Origin: Chamaea fasciata
Taxonomy: Eukaryota; Chordata; Aves; Passeriformes; Sylviidae
Assembly: GCA_029207755.1 (NCBI GenBank)
Contig: JARCOQ010000003.1
Location: 41,498,144 to 41,562,143, forward strand
Length of the DNA: 64,000 bases
Direction: 5' to 3'
The notes below the pieces were generated by a model. The model did not search any database. It saw only the letters and a list, made by a program, of their open reading frames with translations, and was not told the DNA's origin. How positions within the stretch are numbered: the first letter of the stretch is position 1; each line of letters opens with the position of its first letter. Made by a program: the position numbers and the translations under genes. Positions 12,170-24,572 of the stretch are shown in pieces.

Positions 12170-12376
12170 GGTTGTGGTGGGAAGGGACCTCTGGAGATCA
12201 TCTGACCCAATGCCCTTGCTCATGCAGGACTCTGTCCACTCATGTTCTACAACTTCTCTGGGAAACCTGTTCCAGGGCTCAGTCACCCTCATACTAAAAA
12301 AGTGTTCCCCATTGTTCAGACAGGACCTCCTGTGATTCAGTTTGTGCCCATTGTCTCTGGTTCTGTCACTGGGCAC
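12170..12376 (-). pseudogene. CR1 ORF2 C-terminal remnant
   Basis: The minus frame starting at 12376 encodes residues typical of the CR1 ORF2 C terminus: HKLNHRRSCLNNGEHFFSMR, then VTEPWNRFPREVVE. After that it runs through the CR1 3' region into host sequence down to 12059. It is a truncated piece lacking endonuclease and polymerase domains and cannot be functional. Confidence 0.8.
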
Positions 12377-12423
12377 ACTGAGGAAAGTCTGGTTCCAACT
12401 TCTTTACTACCCCTTCACATATT

Positions 12424-12442
12424 TATATATATATATATATAT
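12424..12442. repeat. (TA)n microsatellite inside CR1
   Basis: Nineteen bases of perfect TA alternation lie within the CR1 copy. Confidence 0.9.
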
Positions 12443-13354
12443 TTCTCATATAATGAGATACCCCCAAGCCTTCTGTCCAAGCTGAACAGTCACAACTCTC
12501 TCAGCCTCTCCTCATCTATTAGATGCTCCACATCCATAACCACATTAGTGAGCCTTCACCAGTCTCCCTCCAGTATCTTCATGTCTCTTCTGTACTGGAC
12601 AGCTCAAATCTGAACCCCACACTCCAGGTATGGCATGGCCAGTGCTTAGGAGAGGGAGATGGTCATATCCCGTGACCTGCTGGTAATGTTCCTCCTCTCC
12701 CACTGTCATAAAAGACAAAGATGGACAGTTGTCACTATTGCTATAACTGATCACAGGGTAGCCAGAATGGTATCCCGTCCTGTAGGCCGGCAGGCTACAG
12801 TCTGGCCATTCGAACACCCCACGTGACAGAGAAGAACGTATGTAATAGGTACATTGAGTAGCCTCTGTTTAAATGTACTTGCCAAATACACCCCACCATG
12901 GCATAGAGCAGTGACACCACCAGCACAAGTTGTGATCAGCTGGAGCAACTGAAAATACCAAAGACTTTTGGCAGAGAGTTCTTAGTTTCACTCCTTGCTT
13001 TTAACTGGACAGATTTTTTTTTTTAACTAGCTGTGGTGTCTGCCAGCCTGTAGCTCAGACAGGCAATATTTTTCCTCTCCTCTTTGAATGACCCAAGTGA
13101 GGGATGCCGTCAGCAAAAGATGATGGGCTGAAGCTGATGTGAGCCAAAAAGAAAGACTCTCCAATTATAGAAAAAAAAAAAAAGCTTTTCCATAATGAGG
13201 AAATTATACTCCTTACATTAATATCTGCATAACAGATTTTGTTTATTGCCCACATAAGACAGCATGGTAACATCCTCATATTCTGGGTTGTTTTTTCAGG
13301 TGATGGAGTGATTGTAGCTGAAAAATTCATTATCAAAATTATTTAAAATTATTT

Positions 13355-13372
13355 TATATATATATATATATA
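13355..13372. repeat. (TA)n microsatellite
   Basis: Eighteen bases of perfect TA alternation, followed by CATATATT. Confidence 0.9.
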
Positions 13373-16300
13373 CATATATTGAAAACATTACATTTCCCCT
13401 CCTCCCAGCCACTTCACATCTTCCTGTGCTTCCCTTGTTTTGGGAGGCAGACCTGTCTGAGGAAGCTTCTCCGCTTTGCATTTACCCATGGAAGAAGATG
13501 ACTGACAGAGCAGGACTCATGCTCCTGTCTAACCTATAGGAAGTGATCCCTTAAGCAAAGGGATTTCTTCCTCTCTCCAGGCCAGCTCAGTCCTTGCTTT
13601 TGGGGTGCCCACAATACAGCATCTCACAGTAAACTGGTTCTTGCCTTTAAGGTAAATGCCCTCCAATGAAGATTGATGCAATACCTACCCACACAATGCC
13701 ATAGTGCAGATGGGGTTTTATTTTTCCTCCACAGGACCAGATCTAGTCTTTTGTCCTGGTAGCATCTGTATTATTCATTTCCTGCAGTAACCTAGAGAGC
13801 AGGACCTGTTGTGTCTGTGATTCTGTAATTTAGCCACTTCATTTAACTCTGTGAGGAGGAAGATTTTTGATAAGGAGGGCTGTAAGACCTCTTTTTTTGC
13901 CACTTTATATAAAGGGGTTGCTGCCCCAACTCGATATCATGAGCACATGAATGTCTTCCTCGTGCTGAACAGGAGAGCCATAAATGAAGCCTGGGTGGGA
14001 GTGGGCACCTTCTCTTTACATAGTTCTCAGAGTTGAAATTTTGGTGTGACAGAGCCCTACCTCAGATGGAAATCACCTGAAATACTGAATTGTATGTGGA
14101 GGCTGCAAACCTGTCCCCTGTCACCAAACAAATGAAATGACTCAATATCTGGGTGTTACACAGCTGGCTTCTCAGAGGGCTGCTCTTAGGGCACGAGTCA
14201 CATTGTGAGACACTGAGATCACAGGATCAGACTATGAGGTCTATCACATGAAGTCTCCTAGACTAAACCATGCGGTTGTGTAAGTCCAGGGCACTCCACT
14301 GGGAGAAATTAAATCTCTCTGCCTTGAACCATCTCAAGACGTGAGAGGACAGCTCTGCAGCACCCAGCACATAATAGTTCAGGGGTAGGATGTATAACAC
14401 AACAGTACACCTGGCTATAAAGCTGCAGACATTTTGTTGCTTGATTGCTTCTTGACACATGCCCAGAAACAATGCTGATGGCCCCTGAGCTGGGCCAGCC
14501 ATGCTTTTCCCTGCTCCTGGAGGCAGGCAATGCACAGCAGCAGCCCAGACAGCTGGAGGCCTCTCACAGGTGCCTAGTGACAGCCACATGTACCCAGCCA
14601 TGTCCTAGGGAGGCAATAGGGCTGTGCTATGCACCAGACCCCACCCTGCACCCCTGCATTGCTGCACACACCTGCACACGCAAGGAGGGCAGCAGGGTTT
14701 CTGTAAAACCTGCCCCAACAGTTCTGCATCACTCAGGAATCCCCATCACATTCAAATGCAGCAAATGCCACTCAGATGCCAAGGATTCATTGTGACAGGG
14801 AAGATTTTTATCAGTAAGGACAACTAAGTGATGAAAAACCTTCTCCTTCTCACTGTGCCTGCAGCTCGTTTGGGCAATGGCACCCTCCATGAGAGAGAGA
14901 AATGTGTCGTTTCTCAGGGAGTACCTCCAGGCTGAGCAGGCCTACAGGCATAGAGCACATGCTGAATGCACCAGTCTTCTCAGCCCTTCAGCCCCAGGGA
15001 GCATTTCTCTGTGCACTGCTCCCTGGACTCACGGATCACCTCTAGTCCCTAAACTCTCCCTCCTGTCTTCACTGGGAGGACAAAAAGAAATTACTCTGGG
15101 GACCAGCACACTTCAAAACTAGAAGTGCCCAAAAAAAAGGATACTCAGATAATCATCACTGTGCAGATCTTTAAAATTATACCCAGGCATCACATACACC
15201 ATGAGAGTACAGGAAGGACGATCTTTCCTGAATCTGTCTTTTTTTGTGAATAGGGGATTTCTTCCACCCCAAGAAGACAGGGGAAAGGTGACTGCTGAAG
15301 CCACACCACAGTGTAAGACAGGTCAGAGACTCTCTTTTTAGTCCTGAGGCAGGTCTTCATGACTGAATTGCTGAAATTACTCACCCTGCTTCTCCTCCCC
15401 ACTTCACAGGATGTCCACATCCAAACTGCTGCCTGGGAAGAGCCTGTTAGATACCATCCTGGGAGACTGAGAGCTGGCACAGAGGGAAGGAAGTGTGTGG
15501 GCAGACATGGAGTGAGAGCTTTGATGTGTGCCCTGCCCCTGCCTCCTGGAGAAGACACGGCTGTGGCTCTCTGCTCTCCCCGGCTTGGGACTAGCAGAAA
15601 CATTGTGTGCCATATTCAGCCACTCTACTCTGCATTCTCCAATAGACTTGGATACTTGGTGCAGTCACCCCAGGCCCAAAAGACCAGTGCAGTGGTTCTT
15701 TATTCACATGGAGATTACCCCAACATTTCTCCATGATCCACAGGAGATTGGGGCAGAAGTTTCCCTCAGGTGGGTGGACTACCTGTGATCCTGCAGCCCT
15801 CTTAGAAGGGCTTTAGGCCCTGACCTATTTTTATGAAAGAAGGAATAAAAAAAATAGTTAAAAAGAAAAATTTTCATCTTTGTCAGAATATCCAAAACTC
15901 CCAAGAAACACTTTCCTGGAACCTAAAGAAAAAATAAAGTGTAAAAGGTTATAAACCTTTAAATCTGAGCTTGGATTGTAAGGAGGCCAAAAGCTAGCCA
16001 AACTGGAGTAGTTGGGAAGCCCTGCAGCCTTCGGAGAAAAGAGCACAAAGCTCTCATTCCTTCTACTGTACCAGAGCTGCCTTCTGACACTGTTTTCGGG
16101 AACTTGCCAGCTCATTTTCTAACTTGTTTGTGAGACATCAACAGCCTCAAATTACAGCAGTCTGAACAGCCCAGTAAATATTTACACAAACCTGCTGGTG
16201 ATGGTTTGAGCTGACATGCGTTACCTTTTGTGTTGGGGGGAGGCTATATTTACAGCCAACCAGCTAATGAACATGATCCCAGCCATGGGTTTAATACAGA

Positions 16301-16477
16301 TGGCTCTTTCAGCATTTGCGGCTTTCAAGTTACAGAGAGCACAAACTTCAATAGCCTTCGTTAGAAGGCTCTGCCTCAGCTCTCTCCGTTTTGTTTACAA
16401 CCAGTCTCTCTTTGTGCAGTCAAGGGTTGACTAATGTTCAGCTGTTTGCAGCCAGCAATGTGGTTGTGTAGGACAGG

Positions 16478-16545
16478 GCTTGTTTCTTGTCTTTTTTCCT
16501 TTCTTTTTTTCCTTTTTTTTCTTTTCCTGTCTTTTTCCTTTTAAC
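16478..16545. repeat. Polypyrimidine low-complexity tract
   Basis: About 70 bases are almost entirely T and C on the plus strand, with only occasional G. There is no regular unit. Confidence 0.8.
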
Positions 16546-19500
16546 ACTGATGGCTTTTATTTTAAACTTAAAATGAATGCAATTTCTGCAACGTAGATTC
16601 ATTTTTGCTTGAGTGGCATTTCTCCAGGCTGTCTCACAGGGCTGGAGCCTGGTGTGGAGGGAGTGTGGAAGGGGACAGCAAGCCGTGCCCAGACATGGAC
16701 TCTGGCTGTGGGGCTCTGTGGAGGGTTGGATGCCATTTCTTTCCAGGGTCACCCCTTAGAGACACATTTTATTGACACCCAGGTCTCACTGGCAGCTCTG
16801 GTAGGATTCCAGACTGCCCTAAGGAAGATGACTAAGGAACTGGTAGTTTATGCAATCAGTATTTATTGTAACAGCACACTTTTTATATCTTTTTTTAGCC
16901 ATAATCTAAACCATTGGCTGAAAATATCTCTGTTTTTTAGCAGCTATACATCAAAGAAATATTTTAGATAAATGAGATAGGAAAATTGGAGGGTGAGGAA
17001 ACTAATGAAGGATATTTAGACTGTTATTCCGACAATTTTTTCACATTGGTTGGTTATTATAGAAGCACAGATAACCTTTTTCTTTACTGTCATCATACTT
17101 ACAAAACCCCAGACTCTAAGAAACTCACTGATTCAAGACTACTTGTACTTAGTGGGTCAACACTCCCCAGTAGCAGACAGTCTGACAAATGCTCTGTGTT
17201 TGAGATGAACTAACTTTAGACCAGACTGTACAATGCCACAGTTTTAAACCTACACTGCTCTAAAACTAAATGCAGGTGAGGAATTCAAAATGATGAGGCA
17301 TAGCTGGTTTTAGAAAAATTTCTTGTATTGTGCAAATATCTTATGGGTTGGTAGAATCTAATGTGTCAGACAAAATCCCACCAAACCAAAGACAAACTCC
17401 AGTTTTCAAGTCACTGCACCCGTATGGAAATCTATCCCAACAGCAGGTCTGATAAAGCACAGAAAACCTATTTGGTCAAATATCTCTCCTGAGAAAGAAC
17501 AAAGGTACTAGCATCCTGAAAATATCTGACCTTTGCAAGCTTGGCCTTGGAAGTTCCCTCACAAATTTGGTGAAAATGCAATAAAAAGATAGCTCAGAGA
17601 GATTTATGGCTGCATATAGCTGATCTGAAATCATTAATAGAAAAGAAGGTCATCTTTTCAGGAGAAGAAATGTCCAATTCTCAAATGATGGGCTGCTCTT
17701 TATCACCAAAACAAGAAGCTCTTCCCATTGAAAGCATCACCATTTCACTGCTATCACTGAATGAAAACACCTGATATACCCTGGTGGAGCAGGATCCCAT
17801 GGCATTGGCAACTGCTTTTGAGTTTTGAAGTAAAGACAGGTGAAAAGGCAGGTGACAACGGCTGGAGTAGGAACATGATCTCAATCTGCCCTTTCTGATA
17901 CAGGTCAAGTCTGTTCTTTTAAGCTCCATGCTGGACCAGACTTCACTGTCTATACTGAACATTTTGCTCCATTAAATCTTTTCCTGAAGTGGTTACACAG
18001 AATGAGTATTACACCTCATGGAAATATCATCATTTAGTCTAATGCTTTCAGAGAAGAAAAGCCTTGGAAACAACAGAGTTGCTTAGCAGTACTTTGACAA
18101 AACATTTGTTACCAGAACACAGTCTATTAAGAGCTGTTCACAGAATAACAGAGTTGCTGTCAAATAGCCTAAAACAAAACTTTTAGGGGGAATTTTTGTT
18201 TTTAAATAAACATATTTTGAGTGAGATCTGGAGTTTCAGATTCTGGTAAATAGGAAAAAGGCTGATTAAAATAAAATGTTACCAAATGTTGTAAGGAAAC
18301 TATTTGTCCCAAATAGACCTGGTTATTTTTTCCTATCTTTTCTTGCTCATGAATGTTCAGCTTCATGTTTTCATTTACCTTGGTTAGGAAACACCAGGTC
18401 TAGAGATCTGTCACAGAGTAAGAAGCATGTCTCTGGGCCAGTCTTCCTGCAGCTACGTGTGTCTATGTAGAGACTGCATGCTTAACATTTCCCTCTGCCC
18501 TTTGTGTGTTGTTTGTCTGCTTCAATTATAAATACTCCAGGATAGGCAACTCATTGCTACGTACATCTGTCAGCCACCTGCCACACTCTTCCTTGCCTCT
18601 GGATGTTCTGCCACAACAATAATTATTCAATGATACATGAGAATGAAGTATCTCTTAAAGGAAAGTATGTGGTCCTAGGAGACCTATGCTCACATCTCTT
18701 TGCCAAAAGGAATTGGTTCCTGAGGTTGTAGAGGAGATGGCAATTGTGGCTGCTTATCCAAATTTGGGATGGATGCAGGGATATCCTGTGAGAAGTCTTC
18801 AAAATGTTTCTGAATGGTTGCAGCCAATGAGACATCAGTGTAGATGGTTCTAGGGAGAGAAGAACAAGACTGTGGTAAGGAGACAGGACTGTGCTAAAAG
18901 ATGCTCTTTCAGCCTTCTTCTCATTCCACTGTTATTTTCCCTCTTTGGCTGGTGGTGTAGCTGATTGAGAACTTCTCACTTTGATTTTCTGCAGAAATAT
19001 CCCATTTTGTGAAATCTCTAATTTTTTTACCTTCTCCCACCACTAGGGTTTGTACCAGAGGGTCTGTGGGCACTCCAGATGAGATAACACCCCTCCCTGA
19101 ACTCTTCCTGACATGGACTGCTTGTGGGCCACCCAGTCAGGCTACAACATGCATGGGGATTATGTACCTGAGTGTTTATCCAGGCTGTACCCAAACATGT
19201 CACTCAGATGTATTGATTTTGGAATTACTGAAGAAACTGCTCGTGATCTGGAAAGTCCCCTCTCAGTCTTTGGGAAGAGCCCTGCGTTATCAGGCAAGCA
19301 GTTCCCGGCATGAGACCAAGCAGAAATTTCCTGGGTTCAGACTATTCCAAAACTCCATTCTAATGACAATGCACTACTTCTTCGTGTGTCTCTGGAGGTG
19401 GTCAAAGGTCATAAAAGAGAAAATGCATCTCCTCCAAGGACATGTGCAAGGTCCAGCCTCAACCAGCATAAGTTTGCTGTGGAAGCCATAAGCCCCTTCT

Positions 19501-19929
19501 GCTCCCATTCAATTGTTGCTCCAGGGAGACTGTGATCCAAACTTGCTGCACTGGGGCTATTCTGTTAGCCAGGTCTGGAAAAGGAAAAGGGGAAGAAATC
19601 AGAGCCTAAAGCAGTCCTAAGAACAGTACTGAACCAGGTGAAAGCCCAGTCTGTACTACACAAAAGAAAGCAGGAAGGAATGACCTGGAAACTGAGTATC
19701 ACACTTTTTTCCATGGACAGAATTATAAGTTTATGCAGGGATATCATTACTACTATTATGGTTACAGTTGTTTAGCATATCACAAAAACTTGTGGAGTAA
19801 TCTAGGGTGGAAGAATTCTGCTCATAGTGTAAACCAAAAAATAGTTCATATAAAAAAAATGCATTGACAAAAAGATAAAACTCGTGCAAGCATAGAGCGG
19901 GCTGTTGATACATGTTACTCTACAAATAG

Positions 19930-20175
19930 AGTAGCGCCACTTAAAATTCAGGGATATTTTTGACATTTGATTTTATTCTTTCACATAATCTCCTTCTAGA
20001 GAATTTGGACAGAATTGCTTCAAATTTTTTATCAACTCTTTAATCCATCTTCATGATCATGTACAAAATAAGCCACTGAAGAAGGAACATGCTGAACCAC
20101 AGTGATGACAATTCTGCTTGGCTGAGCTGAAATGGACAACATGCGTGCCCCAGATGGCTTCAAAAAGAATACATT
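19930..20175 (-). mobile_element. Mariner-like DNA transposon, decayed 3' end
   Basis: Read on the minus strand, 20047-19973 encodes WIKELIKNLKQFCPNSLEGD followed by YVKE and a stop. This resembles the C terminus of Tc1/mariner transposases, which commonly end in a GDYVEK-type tail after a short helix. After the stop come an AT-rich stretch, then ATCCCTGAATTTTAAGTGGC and GCTAC. This resembles the mariner terminal repeat (a CCCGGAACTTTTT-type core close to the element end). Upstream of residue W the frame is disrupted, and the catalytic region is not visible, so this is a truncated remnant. Similarity is judged by eye; another old transposon is possible. Confidence 0.45.
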
Positions 20176-20223
20176 CTGATTAAGGAGCAGTGGGAATATT
20201 TTCCAAGGACATTTGGGTGCCTT

Positions 20224-20268
20224 TTATAAATTTATAAGGCAGATGCTTCTCCTTAAAAGCATCTGCCT
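20224..20268. repeat. Two abutting palindromes (stem-loop structures)
   Basis: TTATAAATTTATAA at 20224-20237 is a perfect 14-bp palindrome. Sharing its last base, AGGCAGATGCTT (20237-20248) and AAGCATCTGCCT (20257-20268) form perfect 12-bp inverted arms around an 8-base loop. The structure lies about 50 bp from the mariner-like remnant. Confidence 0.85.
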
Positions 20269-23200
20269 CACAGACCCTTTTTTCCCCTGCTACTCAGAAA
20301 TACAGGGATTAAACTTCTGTGAAATGATGAGTCTGTTGCAGTTTCATGTACATGCTAAGCCCAGTTTTGCCACATTCACAATGAATACCCTTGCTGAAGA
20401 GCTTAAAGAAGAGGGGGTTGGCTCCTCACCTCACAGAGGATCTGGGAATGGGAAGATGCCAGAAAAGAGTGAGATCTGGTGGGAAGCACTCTCCTGTATT
20501 CATACACAGAACCTAGAGTCCATCTATGAACAGAAGACGGACTGTTCAAAATTCTCCACCACTGCTGCAGGATTGCTGTTTTGCATTTTATGAGATCCAT
20601 TACCTTCTGAATTTGATCAGGCTGTGATCTTGTCTGAGATTAAGTAACCAAGCACCTAAGCAACTAACTAGCTCCCGAAATGTGTGCGCCTTTAACACCA
20701 CTGCTGAGTGTCTAGAGAAAGGTTTGCTGTGCAGCCACAAGCACCCTGTTGAGATCAATTCCAACACACAGACCACAAGACTGGAACGGTTTCTTAGGGC
20801 CTTCTTGGTACACTGGCCATGAGAGAACCTCTAAGCAATGATAGAAAGCCAAGGCAATCTTATGAAAGTACTTAACTCGTCCACAGCACAGTGCATTTAC
20901 AGCTGCTGAAAGCACATAAATGTTGCTGTCTCTGTTTTCCTTGGACACATCAACTTTTTATTGCCCGGGGATTTACACTGCAGTGTAATGCAATGCCTTG
21001 TGAGCCCTGACGGATCAGGGTGCAGTGCAGGAGGTCAGAGGGAATAAGCTTGCAGCAATAACCACAGGATAAGCAACTCTGCAACTCCCCATATTACAGT
21101 CCAAAGCAGCACACACAGCTCTTACTGGTGATGGAAAAGCAACGTTTGGGTCCTCTTTTGGGTGCCAGAGCAGTTCTGTTGAGGCAGAATATGCTAAGTG
21201 AGGAAATTTCTCATCCCTGGGGATCCTATGTACAGCCACCCTCTCTGGAGTGGTGAAGGGACTGGCAAGCAGTGTGAGAGCATCACAGGAGTTAGCATCG
21301 CTGCACACGGAACTTAACCCAAGGTGTTAGGAACCAAGTCACCAGGAGTGCAGGGTCACAGAGCAGATCAGTTTGGAAGATGGGTTAAAGATCTCTTGTT
21401 CTGCCTACCAAGGAACATTACCTTGCCATTTGTGTGCTTAGCTGAGCAGAGACAGCTCACAGGGCCCATCACTAGCAGTTCATCATGCAGCAGCCTTTCA
21501 TCTGAAGAATGCGGCTCTGGTTGCTGAGCCTACTGAGGACTCAGAAGTCTGGGAACCAAGACTCGGTGACGACAGCTTCCTGCGGACACAGGCACATTTC
21601 TGTGTATTTATGGACACTGAGTGTGGCTCTCATCTGAGGAAGGACCCAGAACTGCGGTGGCAGGGACACTAAGTGCTTGGCAGAGTACACTGGAGGGAGG
21701 GAAATAGTGTCTGTCAGTGCCCAGCTTCACCCTGGCTGCACCAATTTAGCAAACTTTCCTGTTTTGAACATCAGGCATGCTCACAGAGACTCGTGCTCTT
21801 GGATTTCTAATAGACTGGGAGCATCAACTGTCTTAAAAGCAGAAATTACTGTAAATATAATAGTCTTTCTGCTCTAAAAGTCACACAGAAAACCATGCAA
21901 GCATCTGTATTTAATCTGCACATCAGTCTGACAGACTGATTAAAAAACCCAAAACATAAAATGAATAACATTGCTTGGCCTGAAGAATATTCATGTGATC
22001 AAAGAGTGAATGTTTAAGTCAAGTGCAGGAATCAAATGGTACCAAATTCCCGAGTATAACTAGCAGATTGAGATGATCCAGTCTTACTTCTTCAAGTCCT
22101 TTTCCAGTCCTACTACCTATCTAGCAAAAAAAAAGATATGCAGTATGAGTGCTTTTCTACTCCTCTAAGAGAGCAAATTTAGCCGTTTGATCCCGACTCA
22201 GAGCTACTGGGTTCGTTCCCACTTCTGCAGAGACCTCCCCTGTGAGTTTACATATTCCAGTTGGGCTCTGCAGCAGCTGCTGGAGATGGTGCCCCACCGC
22301 AGTGCCATGCTGTACTTTGGCAAGTCTGTGTCTTGTTATGAAGCAGTGGGGCTGGTTTTGCCACATGGATGCTGGTGTAATGCCCTATGGTCCTGTCTCC
22401 AGTTTCTCTGTGCTATAGGCACAACACAGGTCAGAGGGGTGGTTTCAGAACAAGGTACAACTACACAGGAGAGCAAACTCATGACTTCACTCTCAACAGT
22501 ATTGTGTCTTACATCTAAAAAAGAGATTCATTTATACTTCTGTGTCCCAAGGCGGCTCTGGGACTTTTCCTGAGGTGGTTATTGGCTCTGAATGAGCAGT
22601 TTCTGAATAGTCCATTAAAAATGGACACATGTACCTGTGGAAGCTCCCACTATTAATGTTCACTAGCCAAGGTTGATGGTCACTTGTAATGGCTGCCGAC
22701 AGGATATGGCAAAACTCTTGCCAGAAAAATATTTCTTGCCTTTCCCAGCCTTTCATCCTTGCCTTACCCTTACATACGCATGAATTCCAGTTAGAGGTGA
22801 GCATTTGCCTTTCACGCTAAGAAGAAGCACTACTACCTGTGACAACTGCTGCCTTAAAGATAGCAGTGTGTGCTGTTGGCAGGACACCTTGCAGCTCTCT
22901 GTGGTAGTGCTTGGTAGATGCAGAAAGCCTGGGGGCACACTCAGCCTGCTGTGACAGCTGGAGGTTACTTTTGTCCTCCTGGACAAGGCAAATGTGGTTT
23001 TTATTTTACTTTTTTCTTTTTTAGAGTGGGGAGGAGGTGGGGGTGCCTCCTGCAGTTTTTCTTGACAGCTGAATTTTACACACTTGAAGAAAGAAAGTCT
23101 GTTTTGTTGCAGTTCCACTTCTTACAGCCCTATCCCAGAATTATTCCCATTGCCTCACCATGTGCTGTTGTTTTACTGACCCCCTCCAAGTTAAGACAAT

Positions 23201-24137
23201 CTCTGAGGAACTGACCGCAACAAGTGATAGCAAGGAGGTCACTACTTTTCTCTGCTACTTTCAGTCTCACCTCTCCATAAAATACAAAACCTCTGATGTT
23301 TCCTTCATCAAAAAAGCAAACTCCTTAGGGCAGGAACAAACTCCTATTCTTGGCACATCATTGGGCAACACAAGACCAGGGTCACCTGGGACAGCTGTCT
23401 GCAGCACAACATAAATAATGGAGGTTTCACTACCAGGGCAAGAGGACAGAGTTTTCCTCTGAGCATTCAGGATCTCTGGTCTGGTGTTGCAGCACCCAGC
23501 AAGCAGCTCGAAGCTGTGGACGATGTGATTAATCTAATTCCCTCTGAGGACAAGACTGCTGCCATGGATGATGGGAGCAGGAGTTTGAAGTTGCTGAGTT
23601 CAGGGAATTCCCTTCCCTTGTTAGATCTTTGTCTAGGTGGCAGCAGCAAATTTTTATGAATTGGAAAAGTCCCAGGACAGCCCAGTTCCCAGCTCCTGCC
23701 TTCCCTGAGGTTCAGTGTATGGTGCAGAGAAGGAAGAGGTCATGGAGGGGAGGGTGCCGTGGGCCGCTGACACACAAAGCACTGCAAATTTCCACCCACC
23801 CGGGGCTTGCCAAAAGGAACTGCTTGAATCAGTAAGTCAGGCAATGCATGGAAACACAGTTTCCCTCACTCCACACTTCTGAATAGGGTTGTCACAACTC
23901 TTTATTGTTAAACTCCTTTGCTTTCTCCCTGCTCTGTCCAAGGCATCTCTTCCTCTCCAGAAGAGAAATAGCAATGCTTATGGGAACTCCACAACCTTAA
24001 AGCCACCAGAATTGCCTAAATTCAGGAAAGTTGGTCATTTCTCTCTTGGAGGATGCAGAGAACAGACCTCCCAGGTACTGCTCAGGGCCCTTCCCACAAC
24101 AGACATGCTGTTCCCAACACATATAAGAGCTACTCAC
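20269..24137. other. Non-coding stretch, nothing recognised
   Basis: No gene or repeat family recognised. A small inverted repeat, ATCAGTCT-GAC-AGACTGAT, lies at 21922-21940. A T-rich run lies near 23005-23022. Confidence 0.4.
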
Positions 24138-24258
24138 CAGGTACAGACAAGCCCCTGGTCATTAATAATGAGAGTGAGCTGTTTTCTGCCAACTTCAAAC
24201 ATTTGTCCTCCATCTGACCTGGAACTAAAGCAGTACCTTTCCCAAGTGTCTGGGGGAG
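24138..24258 (-). other. Exon-like segment, unrecognised (low confidence)
   Basis: On the minus strand an acceptor-like CCTTATAACAG precedes 121 bases that stay open in one frame and end at a consensus donor, ACCTG|GTGAGTAG. The frame reads PPDTWERYCFSSRSDGG at its start and LTLIINDQGLVCT at its end. The polypyrimidine tract is weak. I do not recognise a protein, and comparable pseudo-exons arise by chance in DNA of this length. Confidence 0.1.
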
Positions 24259-24501
24259 CTGTTATAAGGAAGGGTTTTGTCAGAGTTGCTAAAACCCACA
24301 TTCACATTCCTGTGCTGCTGGCTCAGGGGCAAAGTTTCTTTCTTTAAAATTACTCTTGACTCAGGTCAGGAGTAATTTAAGAGAAATCAAGGATTCCTTC
24401 CTGGACTTCCCAGTAGCCCCATCAGCATTATAACCAACCACAAGCAAGCAAAATGAGAGGCTTCTCTTCCTCTCTGTCACCACAACATTCACGGCATCTT
24501 A

Positions 24502-24572
24502 TAGATAGAGGGGTAGGAAAATTCTCATCTTCTATCCTTCCTGTAGATAGAAGGATAGGAAAATTCTCATCT
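24502..24572. repeat. 29-bp direct duplication, 42-bp period
   Basis: TAGATAGAGGGGTAGGAAAA (plus nine more bases, 24502-24530) recurs at 24544-24572 with two mismatches. The copies are separated by 13 bp. It is a short tandem-type duplication in otherwise unique DNA. Confidence 0.85.

Larger units (their letters stand above)
12170..12705 (-). mobile_element. CR1 LINE 3' fragment with ORF2 tail
   Basis: It begins with GGTTGTGGTGGGAAGGGACC and continues as the inverted CR1 3' region. Landmarks include CTCTGGAGATCATCTGACC, GAAACCTGTTCCAGGGCTC, TTTGTGCCCATTGTC and CTCTCAGCCTCTCCTCATC. It fades out after CCCGTGACCTGCTGG near 12690. Orientation is minus, with 5' truncation. A 19-bp TA microsatellite has grown inside it at 12424-12442, where CR1 normally has a short ATATTTATA. 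The element was the source of the minus-strand frame at 12059-12376. Confidence 0.9.
12706..19929. other. Non-coding stretch with simple repeats
   Basis: No gene recognised over about 7 kb. Contents seen: an A13 run near 13181, an 18-bp TA repeat at 13355-13372, and a pyrimidine-rich tract of T and C at about 16478-16545. The tract encodes a lysine-rich artefact frame on the minus strand. Frames of 100-137 codons near 14.3-15.7 kb overlap one another in several registers and show no domain. Confidence 0.4.
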
